From assembly GCA_014155875.1 (NCBI GenBank), contig JACEFZ010024509.1, forward strand, positions 814,001 through 878,000: a DNA stretch of 64,000 nucleotides, given 5' to 3'. The stretch is from Cepaea nemoralis. Taxonomy: Eukaryota > Mollusca > Gastropoda > Stylommatophora > Helicidae. Every line of letters starts with the position of its first letter. Position 1 is the first letter of the stretch. Of this stretch, positions 10,507 through 20,414 are shown piece after piece. A program made the translations under genes and the position numbers. The notes below the pieces were generated by a model. That model saw nothing but the letters and a program-made list of their open reading frames with translations. It was not told where the DNA came from and did not search any database.

Positions 10507-11818
10507 CTTAGACTTCTTTTTTTTTTCCTTTTCTTCCCAGTGTCTTCTGAATTCCTTGCGCTTGAGTTCCTCAGTCCTTGCCGATTCTAGTAGTTCCTCC
10601 AAGATAGGACCCGGGGCCTCTCCGTGTCGTCATCATGGTGTTCATCTCGGTTTTCTTCGGTGTCTGGCGGGATATTGGTTTTCCATTGTATGTCTAGGGC
10701 GTCGTGGTTGGGCTGCTGGCTTTAGCTTGCGGTTCAGGCTCGGTCTCTTGGTTTTCATCTTGCGGTCTCTCTGTGGTTTCTTGTATGGCTTCTGCTGATT
10801 TGTTTTGGAAAAGTTCCATTTCAGCGTTTTGCAGTTCTCGCTCTGATTTAATGGTTTGTAGGATTTCTTCGTTCTTCTTCTTTATCGGTGCCATATTTTC
10901 CACTTCTTGCTTGATGTTTTGATGGATCTCCTTTATTTCCGCCAGTAGTTTCTCGTTGTCGCTGGTCGGAGTCGCCGCCAGCAGTGCCTTGACTTGTTTC
11001 TTCAACTGGTCTATCTGTTTTTGCAGTTGATCTCTTTCAGCTTGTAATATACCCGTGGCTGTCTCGCCCCTCCGCCTTGTTTCCTTGAATGGTGTCTTTG
11101 TGGTAATTGCGATCTTTAAGGCGTCTCTGTGTCGTTACAGGTACGGACAGCCCAAGTATCTTGCTACATGCTTGCCCAGGCAGTTGGTGCACTTACGTTT
11201 GTTGTTGGGTGCTCGGAAGTCCGTGTCTAGCTTGGCCAGCGGACACTCCTTGAAAGCGTGGAGATCGGCGCAGTAACGGCAGATTTTGGTCTTACTGCGC
11301 CATGCTGCTCTGCTGTGTCCGGCCCTCTGGCATCTGGAACATTGATTGACTCTTGGGATGAATCTCTCTGGCTGTTGTATTTTCTTGTTGATTGATACTG
11401 AGGTCGGCATCTCGCTGCCCTCTGTCGTCACCACCGCCAAGGTAGTAGGAATCTTGGAATAGGTGAGGAGCCGCTCCGCCTTCAAGAATCGGATGTTGAG
11501 ATTCCCTTCTCGAAGCTGCTTCAGGATTTCTTCGTCTGATAGCTCCACTTGGATTGCTTGACAACCCACTTAGCTTGTCGGTGAGTCGGTGTTTCCGACT
11601 CTGGTGTCTGTCTCCTCCCTCTGCTTCTCAGTAGGTTTGGCTCTTGTTTGTGGTGGGTTGTCGCCGTCTTTCCTCGTGGTAGCTTCCTTAGAGGTTGCTT
11701 GAGGTTCTTGTTGTTTGCTGCAGCTCGCAGGTAGATTCTCTCCGCTCGTCTTCTTGTTGGCTCCCACGCTCCACATCTTGGTTGCTGCGTGTCTTTTGGT
11801 GTTCTTGCAACGTGCCAT
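10507..11818 (-). pseudogene. LINE ORF1 (Gag-like) N-terminal and zinc-knuckle part
   Basis: A probable start at 11818 (MARCKNTKRHAATK) begins a Lys/Thr-rich N-terminus that stops at 11570. A shifted frame then carries a conserved central domain (11569-11135) and three Cys-rich knuckles: CSRCQRAGHSRAAW, CRYCADLHAFKEC and CTNCLGKHVARYLGC. In the first, the last Cys appears replaced by Trp. A Glu/Lys-rich coiled-coil-like segment follows (11005-10694). Three tandem knuckles are characteristic of ORF1 in Jockey, I and R1-type LINEs, an RNA-binding protein of the retrotransposition particle. Stops and frameshifts make it non-functional. Confidence 0.8.
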
Positions 11819-11959
11819 TGTCACCCGTATCAGGATTCTTGACTTGTTCAGACTTGTCTTGTTAACGCTCGCAGTTGCGAATGATGTGAGCGAACAAGAT
11901 GAAGGCGCAACGTAACGTCGTCTTCTGCTCAAATCTGTAGAATAGAATGAAACAACAAT

Positions 11960-13035
11960 CTGATTTGTACTTATACTTAATAGACTACACAAAAGCAGTT
12001 GGCAATGTGTAACATGAGGAAATAATCAAACTATTAGAGCAAGTAAACATTGACGGCAACACTCTGTGAATAATCAAGATTATATATTGGCAGCAGATAG
12101 TGTCAAGTTGCATTGTTTGAATTATATTATTTACCCCGAGATGTCGTTAGCAGATATCAGCCATAAGAATCAACAATCGTCTAGGAACATGTCAGTATTT
12201 AAAGAAGGTCGTCAGACAAAGTTGTGTAATGTTTCCTGATTTGTTTCCACTGTTCAGTGAACTTAAATTTAGATCTATAGAAAACATGCCAGGGATCCTT
12301 GTTGGTGGACATAATATAAATAACTCACATTATGCTGATGACACCGTCTTGACAGCAACAAGTCAAACGCAACTACAGGAAATGATAGATACAGTGGTTG
12401 TAGAATGTGAACAAATGGGCCTTAATTTGAATAACAGGAAAAGACAGAAGTCATGGTGATATCAAAGAAACAGAGTGTACCTAAATGTACAATTAAAGTA
12501 AATTCTGGTTATTTTGGGGCAAGTGCAAAAATTCAAATATCTGGGCACATGGATAACATAAGATGGAAGATGGAAAGCAAAGATAAATAACATAAGAGGA
12601 CAAGCAAAAACTGCATTCTATCAAATTAAGAGCATTTTATACACTAAATCCTTATCATTGGCAGATAGAAAAAAATTCATTGGCATGTTACAAAGAACCA
12701 GCTTTAACACATGGCTGAAAATCCTGGACATTTAGTAAACAAGAAAACAAACCCTAGAAGCTTTTGAAAATTCCCCTGACAGCAAAAAACAAAAGTAATC
12801 TGGACATTTCGCAAAGATATCATATCACAAACATCAACAGGAGGCAGGCATCAATTTTTGGCCACGTTATGAGAAGACAAAAACTGGAGCATGTTATGAC
12901 AACTAGAACAATTTGTGGAAAAAGAGATAGAGAAAGACACTGAAGACACAGGAACTGATCCATGCTGTCGGGGGTCACAATTTGTGAAAATGCATCATCT
13001 CTCACACCAGTCAGCAAGGCACTTAATGATGTTGT
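11960..13035 (+). mobile_element. Decayed LINE reverse transcriptase and C-terminus
   Basis: Plus-strand frames give LYLIDYTKAVGNV, VRQSCVMFPDLFPLFSELKF, HYADDTVLTATSQTQLQ (the catalytic YADD motif, near 12330) and GLNLNN, followed by MVISKKQSVPKCTIKVNSG. At 12840-12900 there is the usual C-terminal tail around [14 protein letters not shown]. It has many stops and frameshifts but is nearly colinear with the reverse transcriptase of the 20415-21690 LINE. Confidence 0.8.
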
Positions 13036-13217
13036 TTACTGCAACTCGGAAGAAATCAGAAGCATTAGAATGTGCTCAACATCGAATAATTAACACATTG
13101 TCCCACCTAAAAATAATTTTTTTCTAATAATCACCATGAAAACAAATGTAGAATATACATCTCGAAATAGGGTGCAGAATAATATGAGTTTGCAAAAGGT
13201 AAATGTACAACACATGC

Positions 13218-13630
13218 TATTTATTTTTTGAGAGCATTAATGTGGCATTCGATAGACGTAAACAAAGACCTGAATATATGTTTCACTAATTAAACAGAGG
13301 CTTCGATAAAGGATGACATTATATGATAAAGATGGGCGCATATCTACAAATTCACAGAAAGGCCGTAGACTTGTGTGAAATATATTGAAAACAAGAAGCT
13401 GTCAAAAAATATAATGAAGTACGTCAATATCAGCCTAACAAAAGAGGTATGCAACATTTTTGCTAAATATCTCCAGATTTGTTACAATATATAGTTATAA
13501 TATTACGAGAACTTTAGAGGATATGAGAAGAATCGTCGTCATTGGACATTACATTGAGAAGATATGGTATGCGATTGATACAGTATTTATTGCAAACAAT
13601 GAACATGATCTGCAGAATTTATTATCTTCG
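13218..13630 (+). mobile_element. Strongly decayed LINE reverse transcriptase in the intron before the kelch exon
   Basis: Plus-strand pieces align with the minus-strand reverse transcriptase at 20615-21661: SIDVNKDLNICF, then a VRQYQPNKRG-like piece and YAIDTVFIANNEHDLQNLL, a decayed YADDTVLIADNEQDLQ with the first Asp changed to Ile. It lies directly upstream of the kelch splice acceptor. Its right end, together with the exon start, is duplicated at 25613. Confidence 0.7.
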
Positions 13631-13717
13631 TCTTCTTCTCCTTCTTCTTTGTCTTCTTTTTTTTCTCCTCATTTCTTAACAATTTGCAATATACATGTGT
13701 TTGTGATGTTTTTTTAG

Positions 13718-15012
13718 GAAATGATACTGAGGGTGACGATGACAGGAACGATGAACAATCAGATGGTGATCCTTCAACATACAACTTGTCCACCATTGGT
13801 AACCCAGAGAACATACACGATGCTCAGATGGTTTTATCACTGGAAATTACAACTGACCAAATAAATACATGTCCACAAAGCATAGAGACCAGAGATGAAG
13901 CTGACACACACAGAGAACAGCCTGTAGAACTCAATAATGCCAACAAAGATGTTGACAGTGATGTGAGTAAACGAGAGCATAGAAAACAGCATCTCGTTCA
14001 ACTGATGTCTGCTTGTCGGCTTTTTACGGTAAAGCCAAGCTATCTTAACAATATAATAAAGAATCATGCACATCTATTGTTTGATACTGGAGCATATACA
14101 CTGTTGCATGAAGCGTTGATGTATACCACAGATGTCAGCCGGCGTCATGATGCATGGCCTGAGGCAGCGGTGCACAGAGCTTCCAGTTCTCACAAACATG
14201 TCATTGTGTTTTTATCTGATAACGCACTCAATACATATGATTTGAATACTGGCCTTATTACTGAATTTGCTAAATTGCCTGAGAGATCTGAATCCAGTAA
14301 TTGTGCTATTACTATTTTTGACAATATTTTGTATTTACTATCCTATAACAGCAAAGGTAACACTCAAGAATGCTATATGCTTTCAACAGAGAAAACTTGG
14401 GTAAAAGTAAATATCATAAATAACGCAGAAGGGATTATTTTGCTACCACATGGTAACTATATTTACTATAGTTACCTTTGTGAAGATGAAGAAGAATGTG
14501 ACCACGATCACAGTGTTTATCGTTTATGCTGTCTTCATGGACATGACCGAAAATGGTTGAAATGTGGGGAGCTGCCAGATTGCGGAGACTGTCTCGTCAG
14601 ATTTAAACAGTACATACTTGTTTTTGTGATACAAAATGGTGTCATAACTGCACAATGCTATAATACAGAATCAGAGGAAACGCATGTATGTACAACAGCA
14701 ATGAGCGGAACGTCCCAGGACATGGTCAGTTTCAAACACAGAGAGGAAGTTTACATCCTACAAAGGAATGGCACCTTGTGGAAGGTGTTCAGCACAGAAA
14801 CAACCCCAGTAGACTTCGAGCTGGTCTCCAAACTTTGGGATTTTGACTACAGCATCAAAGGATGTGTGCTCTTTAAACAGACACTCTTCATATTTTGTAA
14901 TCACGAACAGTTCAGGACAACGTTGACGTCACTTCTGGGGATTTGTACAAACATTCGGATAATAAGTATCGACAGTGAAGGGGCATGTTTACCAATGATT
15001 CTAGATAAATAA
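13718..15012 (+). CDS. BTB/kelch-like protein, last coding exon (BACK plus kelch propeller)
   Basis: A pyrimidine tract ending tttttttag (AG at 13716-13717) gives a good acceptor. The exon then stays open for 431 codons to TAA at 15010-15012, entering in phase 1. An acidic linker (GDDDRNDEQSDGD and following) leads to a helical BACK-like segment, LVQLMSACRLFTVKPSYLNN to ALMYTTDVSRR (13990-14148). Repeated beta-blade-like units follow, resembling a degenerate kelch propeller (for example DNILYLLSYNS and KQYILVFVIQNG). Such proteins usually act as Cullin-3 substrate adaptors, with an N-terminal BTB domain that must lie on earlier exons not seen here. Classic kelch Gly-Gly doublets are mostly missing, so the propeller is divergent. 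The exon is intact and looks functional. Confidence 0.75.
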
Positions 15013-15500
15013 TAGTTGTTTGCGTTATACACTGCTTTAGGACAGGTGATAGCTTTCCGTGCTGCTAACCTAAACTTTCATATTAAATGTTTACTCACAT
15101 AGTCAAAAGATTGTTAAAATTAAAAACAAACACACAGATGTTAAGTTAAATACAGTTAATTGTTATTTACACAAATGCGTGTTCCCCCAACCTTAAACTT
15201 AGTGTAATGTAATTTAATATTAATTATTGATTTCCAGTTTTCCTCAGCTTTTTGTTCAGGTGTAGTTTTGGTGAAGAATCACTTTCGTTACTCACGGATA
15301 TCACCATACGTGCTATATCTCCTGGTCTCCTCCCATAAATTACACAATCGTAATCTCAGCATGGTGCATGAACTTGGTTTTAGGGAGGATCCAGAAGTGC
15401 ATATGACTACAATCTCGTCTGAGAAATGAGGTGGAGGCGGTTACTGCAACTTTCCGCTGGTTGGAGAACACACTGTATACGAATGCTGTGACTATAAGTG
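15013..15500 (+). other. Probable 3' UTR of the kelch-like gene
   Basis: AT-rich and without coding signals, this directly follows the stop. No canonical AATAAA is clear before the LINE insertion at 15510. Confidence 0.4.
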
Positions 15501-15509
15501 ATACATAAA

Positions 15510-15840
15510 TAAATCAATCAATAATGTGCCATGCCAGAAAGCGTGGGCGGTCATGACTCGCCATTTCACTGGATCACCAGCGTCGTGGATCAGCTCAGTG
15601 TTCCTGTCCCGTCCATGCCATGTGGCCAAGCCATCCACGTATTTTTCCCTTGGTCTTCCTCTTGATCTGTTTCCTTCGATCTTGCCAGTTGTCACTAAGT
15701 TCTCCAATCCATGTCTTCTCCTAACATGTCCAAAACAATTTGACTATTTACGTCTAATTTCTCTAATCAATTTACTATTTTCATTTGTCTCCTGTAGTAC
15801 TTGGTCATTAGTTTTTATGTCTGTCCATGGTATTCTTTGC
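15510..15840 (-). mobile_element. 5'-truncated LINE with perfect 9-bp target duplication
   Basis: The duplication ATACATAAA flanks the copy at 15501-15509 and 15841-15849. Minus-strand translation gives VTTGKIEGNRSRGRPREKY and DGLATWHGRDRNTELIHDAG, the C-terminal tail of the same LINE family as 20415-21690, followed by a short TAAATCAATCAATA tail. The copy is 331 bp long and well preserved, suggesting a fairly recent insertion. Confidence 0.9.
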
Positions 15841-15885
15841 ATACATAAAGCATGCTAACAAAGGTGAAGGCTAGCATGCTTTGTG

Positions 15886-16265
15886 CAGAATGACATGCAT
15901 CAATTCAGAGGAAGCGGGTTGTGAGCATTTGCGTGATCTTTTCTCCAGGACACTCTGGTGTGGTTGGAAATGAACAGGCAGACAGACTGACTGGTGCCGC
16001 ATCATTAAGGGATGATATGATGAACAATAATGCAGATGTAATGCCCACTGGGAGCATGTGAGTAATGCAGAAGAACAGATACATGGTCTAGAGAGAAAGC
16101 TGCAGCAAGGAGTGGTCAGAGGATCAGTCGTCACTCATAGGTAAAGCAAAATTGACATATAATCAGATTACAACATGCACCATTAGTACTGGGCCTCTTT
16201 GCTGGCTGTTGAAGATTTCGACTGAGCGCTTATGAATGCCCCAAGTGCACTGATTGTGACGAAGT
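15886..16265 (+). mobile_element. LINE fragment encoding an RNase H domain
   Basis: Plus-strand frames read FSPGHSGVVGNEQADRLTGA, the conserved PGHxGxxGNExAD core of RNase H1-type domains in I/R1-like LINEs. After a frame change comes a GKAKLTYNQITTCTIS-like region. This is homologous to the minus-strand fragment at 59838-60400. It is the 3' end of ORF2 of a LINE, degraded by frameshifts. Confidence 0.8.
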
Positions 16266-16971
16266 CCTCGGATTCCCATCTCCTTTTGCTTGAATAGGGA
16301 TAAACCAAAAGTTATGCATTGTTGTATGCATTCATATATGTGTTTATCGTTTATGTAGGACAAAGTACTCCTAACCGGTATTCGTTATTTGTATATATAT
16401 CTATTATCTATTATAATAGTTGTAGCACATGCAAAATAAAGCTTTCTGTACCCCGCAAAGCAGCAGGTTAGGCTCATAATTTTACTCATTTGGCTTTCGG
16501 AAATGTGGCAACATAAAACCCGGACTGACCACTCCCGGTCACGACGAACAAGCGTTTACTCTGTCATTTTATCCACTCGATGTTGAGGGGGACGTTGCCA
16601 AGTCAACTAGGCTATAAGAACACATTTATAGTATCATAGCGAAATTCTTGTAGCACTTGTTAAGCCATATATTATAAAACCAAAATATAGAGAATCCTAG
16701 TGGCAACAGTCCCTCAACGAACAGGTACTCTACTTGGTCACGAAAGACGAAGTGTATGTTGTAAAGAATTATTTAGTTAACTTTCCTTGTGTGTGCCGAC
16801 ATGTCTTTGAGATATAAAGTCAGGGTGGACCCCCGATAGTTAATGTTAATTGAACTTTTAGATATATCGCTAATACTATAATAAGTATATTATTTTAACC
16901 ACGCTGCTCGAAGAAAAGGGCAGAGCGAAATCGAGGGTAGTCGGCGACGTAAAGTAAGCGTTATATTCAAA
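16266..16971. other. No recognised feature
   Basis: AT-rich intergenic sequence. An AATAAA occurs near 16436. No coding or repeat signature was recognised. Confidence 0.4.
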
Positions 16972-17310
16972 ATGGCGAAACTACACCGCTTGGTACAAGT
17001 TGTTTTAACTTTCAGAAACGAAACTCGATTATTCGCTAGAAAATTAAAGTTGGGCTGTACTAAACGAGTACGTAGCCAAGTAGCCCACCATTTTTATATA
17101 GATAATATGTATAATTCGGAGGAATTAGTTCTGACAGAAAATAAAATATATTTAATTGTTAAATATCAATTTTCTTCGCACATGAGTCAACATGCTAACA
17201 CGTGTGTCAAAGATGAAATACTGACAAAGTCGGACGGCGGCAGCTCCCCAATTCCATTATCGTGCTTATCTATAGCGAAGACAGCCTTTAGACTAGCATA
17301 TAATTCATAA
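16972..17310 (+). CDS. Small hypothetical open frame, not recognised
   Basis: 112 codons starting MAKLHRLVQVVLTFRNETRL with a reasonable Kozak context (aaaATGG). The product is basic at its N-terminus and has no domain, signal peptide or membrane span that I recognise. No splice sites or promoter were evident. It ends 140 bases before a SINE. It may be a chance frame. Confidence 0.2.
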   Translation: MAKLHRLVQVVLTFRNETRLFARKLKLGCTKRVRSQVAHHFYIDNMYNSEELVLTENKIYLIVKYQFSSHMSQHANTCVKDEILTKSDGGSSPIPLSCLSIAKTAFRLAYNS

Positions 17311-17510
17311 GTGATACTTAAATAGCTGGTGTAGCATAAAATGTGTATTACTGAAAGTGATAAGAAATGTAATCTAGGAGGACACTTCTTAGTTTGTGAA
17401 ATATAACGTGTGACAATGTACATATATGAATATTAAGAAACAGTGGAAAAGTTTCTAGTCGTTTAGTTGTTTAGTCGTTGGATCAACATCACGGCACACG
17501 GGTTTAACCC

Positions 17511-17873
17511 CAGGGGCGTCACTAGGGGGGTGCGGGGGGTACGGGCCGCACCGGGTGACACCATCAAGGGGTGACACCAAAATAAAAAGAATTGCAAATT
17601 TGACAAAGCAGACATAGCAAAATAACAAAAATTTAACTTTGTCCGAGTTTGTCGAAGTTCTTTATTTATGTTTTACCTGAAGTATTGAAGTTATATTGTT
17701 CAATTTGTTTTCTTTCTTATGTCCTTATTAACTTTTTGACTTATTTTACAAACATTACTATATGCGATTATATATGGTACAGGAACACTCGGAAGAAGAC
17801 CATGGTGAAAGTCTAGAGGGGTGACACCAAGAGTTTACCGCACTGGGTGACACCAATCCCAGTGACGCTACTG
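17511..17873. mobile_element. hAT-like MITE (363 bp) inside a SINE
   Basis: The ends CAGGGGCGTCACTAGGG and, on the reverse complement, CAGTAGCGTCACTGGGAT form terminal inverted repeats. Perfect 8-bp direct repeats TTTAACCC flank it (17503-17510 and 17874-17881). It has no coding capacity. An internal gggtgacacca motif is repeated near both ends. The 8-bp duplication and CAG-type ends fit a non-autonomous hAT element. Confidence 0.9.
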
Positions 17874-18174
17874 TTTAACCCCATATGTGCTCCGTTTTCC
17901 TCCTAACTCAAACCTGAGTCTGGAGAAACTCAGCTCAGTGCACGAACTCCGTAGCACACGGCGAGGATACTGAAAATACTTTGGGTAGATTTTTAACTAG
18001 AAATTTTGCCCGGGCAGCGCCGTTAGGCTACTCTTTTTCGATTTCCAACTGCCAAGGGATTTTTTACGTGCGCAACAATACACACGGGAGTCCGATCTCA
18101 CTACCCAGAGACCAGGGGAAATTACTGGAAGTCCACGTGGATATTTTTAAAATAAATCCCGGTCCTCACCGGGA

Positions 18175-18252
18175 CCTGAACCCGGGACCTGAACCCGGGA
18201 CCTGAACCCGGGACCTGAACCCGGGACCTGAACCCGGGACCTGAACCCGGGA
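18175..18252. repeat. 13-bp tandem repeat (6 copies) in the SINE B-box region
   Basis: Six perfect copies of cctgaacccggga. On the minus strand each unit reads as a B-box-like GGGTTCAGG element, so the array multiplies the internal promoter box of the SINE. Confidence 0.95.
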
Positions 18253-18339
18253 CCTTCAGCACTCGAGGCGAACACCATATCTCGACACCACTCAGCCCCT
18301 CGGAAAAGTTTCTGTGTTTGTTAACCATATATATTCATT

Positions 18340-18860
18340 CATTCAGTGGTAGCATGTTCTTTGCAGAACCTCGCTAACATAACAAACTTCCGGAAAACTT
18401 TTCGATCACACGCAAGATTTTTCTCGTCCGACACACCCATCTGGAGATCATCCGCCACATCCTGCACCCATCTTCTCTTTGGCCTCCCTCTCCCTCTCTT
18501 CCCAGGCATATACCCCTCCATTATTGTTCTCTGCAAACTTTCGTGACGTTTCAAGTGACCAAAATATTTCAATTTTCTTTGTTTTATCGTCTTTAATAGC
18601 CAACTCTCTTCAATATTCAGCTCTTGAAGTATGGATGCATTTGTTCTTTTCTTTACACAAGATATTCTTCGAACCCGTCTATAACATTTATATTCAAAGA
18701 CATTTATGCGCTGTTCAGCTTGTTTAGTAAGTGTCTACGTCTGACAGGCGTATGTTGCAATGGGAAAGATGCATGCTCTTAAAAATCTAATGTTTGTAGT
18801 TCTGTCTGTCCCACTCCATAATTTATTCAGTTTGCTAATTGTCCAACAATCACAGTAATG
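18340..18860 (-). mobile_element. LINE C-terminal fragment with (TGAA)n tail
   Basis: Minus-strand translation includes YFGHLKRHESLQRTIMEGYM, then GKRGRGRPKRRWVQDV and a C-terminal HATTE. Further upstream are NIRFLRACIF-like and VRRISCVKK-like pieces in shifted frames. The 3' end is a short TGAATGAATGAA tail at 18335-18345. It is a different LINE family from the one at 20415. Confidence 0.8.
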
Positions 18861-18866
18861 TTAGAG

Positions 18867-19111
18867 GTCAACATGGCCGAATGGATTAGACCTCTCGTTC
18901 TTAAACATCCGGTGTGCAGATGCCGAGGTAGTGGGTTCAAACCTTACACCGGTCAGTGGAGTAAAATGTTGATTTCTCATCCTTGATTTGGGGGACTTAA
19001 ATTACAAGTAGCTCTGAAATTAGAGTGGGTTCGCCTGATGGCGAGGGACACTGGAAATAGGGAAAACTAATCCACATGCAAAAATCTGTTCGGTGTACTA
19101 GAAGTAGCAGC
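18867..19111 (+). mobile_element. tRNA-derived SINE (family A)
   Basis: The head reads CATGGCCGAATGGATTAGA (A box, tRNA-Leu/Ser-like) with B box GGTTCAAACC about 60 bases further on. The body contains TGGGTTCGCCTGATGGCGAG. A second copy in reverse orientation at 45761-46005 matches over the whole length, which defines the element. It is SINE-like rather than a tRNA gene because the acceptor stem does not pair well. Confidence 0.85.
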
Positions 19112-19289
19112 ATGTGTATGGACTACACTGGAGTTGAAAGTAAATAAACACAATGTAAAAATTGGTTATATGTAACATACTATAATTGTATTTTGTGTTT
19201 TTTATCCCCAAAGGCAATTATTTATTGCTTAATATGTTTTTGATCTTATAAAGTGTTTGCTTGTTCTGTTGTGTTCTGTATCTTTGTGA

Positions 19290-19720
19290 ATACAGATTCC
19301 AGCTGGTGTTATCCTTTCGCCTCGTCATCATGTAGCAGGTGCGTCACCATTTCTCCCATCACTTGCACCCTCATGTCCAAGGTCTCTGACATGTCATGTT
19401 TCCATCTTTGTTCCCATTGACTCCTGCCTCTTCTCTCAGAATTATGCCCTGTAACAATGATCTGTCCAAGGCACTGAGACGTTTGACATGGCCGCAGTAT
19501 TTCGGTTTCATCAAGTCTTACCGGTAATCATATGTTTCAGGTTGTTTTTATTTTATTTTCTCATAATATGACCAAAATGATGATTGACTCCTTCTATGTT
19601 TGCGATAAGTTGTATTTGTGTCTTATCCGCTTTGAGAAAATTTTGATTACTTATTTTTTTTTTTATTGCATGGAATCTTCAGTATTTCCGTTGACTTCCA
19701 CAATTTTCTTAGTGCTATGA
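19290..19720 (-). mobile_element. LINE C-terminal fragment, decayed
   Basis: On the minus strand PKYCGHVKRLSALDRSLLQG resembles the FGHVxRxxxLExxI tail found after LINE reverse transcriptases. Frames are broken on both sides. It ends near 19290 without a clear tail. Confidence 0.55.
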
Positions 19721-19836
19721 AGACTTCTCTTAACTTGTGTATTCTTATGGTAATGTTTTGATCTGTTTCAAAAAGAAATTTTACAAAGTGAATTAAATTA
19801 TTAGTATTTTACTATATCTTTTGAATCCCAGAAAGC

Positions 19837-20283
19837 ATGTTACATCATCTTTCAGTTGACATTTCATTGTCATCCCCTAAAACAGCCGAAGGTGAAGAAA
19901 TGGCTTGGAAAAGGAGCTGGCCACAGTTGATACACTATATTGTCATGTCCAGAACATTATTAAAGGAGTCACTGTGGATTTCTATACAAGATGTGGGTCG
20001 TGTATGCCAACTTTCCCATCAATGTTGTGACCTCTAATGCCAAAACCAAGATTGAGATCAGGAACTTCCTGGGTGAGATGTACACGCCATGTTGACAACT
20101 TTAAGGTGATCTCACTCAAGCTGTCTTGCAACAAGGAGAATTCATCCTGGAGACAAATGACATTGAATTGATCTCAAGATTAGTTGCAATTGTCCAGTAG
20201 TCTACAGCTATGAAGATAAAGGATATCCGTACATTTTTGGGGGCATCTCATTGTCTGATACGACCATTGTTGTCCAGGACTAG
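19837..20283 (+). pseudogene. RpL9: Processed pseudogene of ribosomal protein L9
   Basis: Across three plus-strand frames the order of conserved RpL9 segments is preserved without introns: [45 protein letters not shown] with LGEMY, QGEFILETNDIE, QQSTAMKIKDIRTFL (one Gln codon being TAG) and a C-terminal GISLSDTTIVVQD before TAG at 20281. An AATAAA follows at 20292. RpL9 is a universal component of the 60S ribosomal subunit. Frameshifts, stop codons, the lack of introns and the nearby poly(A) signal indicate a retroposed, non-functional copy, missing roughly its N-terminal third. Confidence 0.9.
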
Positions 20284-20414
20284 ACTGAGAAAATAAAGCT
20301 TTTTGACTGTGGAAACAAAAATAATTCCTCGCGTTTCTCTATAGTTATTATAAAGAGGCAGCAGACTCTAGTATGTTGTTGCAACACGAGGAAGATAGCA
20401 AAATATATATAGAT

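Larger units (their letters stand above)
6957..11818 (-). mobile_element. Jockey/I-like LINE ORF1 split by a nested insertion (7107-10506)
   Basis: The outer element occupies 11818-10507 and continues at 7106-6957 on the minus strand. The two halves are separated by a second LINE flanked by 9-bp repeats CCCGAGTTT (7107-7115) and CCTGAGTTT (10498-10506). Joining across one copy of the repeat keeps one reading frame: a Lys-rich stretch (KKKKSKKL) runs into GKPVEYPDV. This supports a single ORF1 interrupted by a later insertion. Confidence 0.8.
17448..18325 (-). mobile_element. tRNA-derived SINE (family D), interrupted by a hAT MITE
   Basis: Read on the minus strand, a tRNA-like head begins near 18325 with an A-box-like GGGCTGAGTGG, followed by a B box region at 18175-18260 that is expanded. 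A body follows that is shared almost base for base with 31637-31890, then a 3' region shared with 30196-30345. The 3' tail contains CTAAAC units; the copy at 30153 has the same tail as a long (CTAAA)n. A MITE sits inside at 17511-17873. RNA polymerase III would drive the intact family. Confidence 0.75.
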
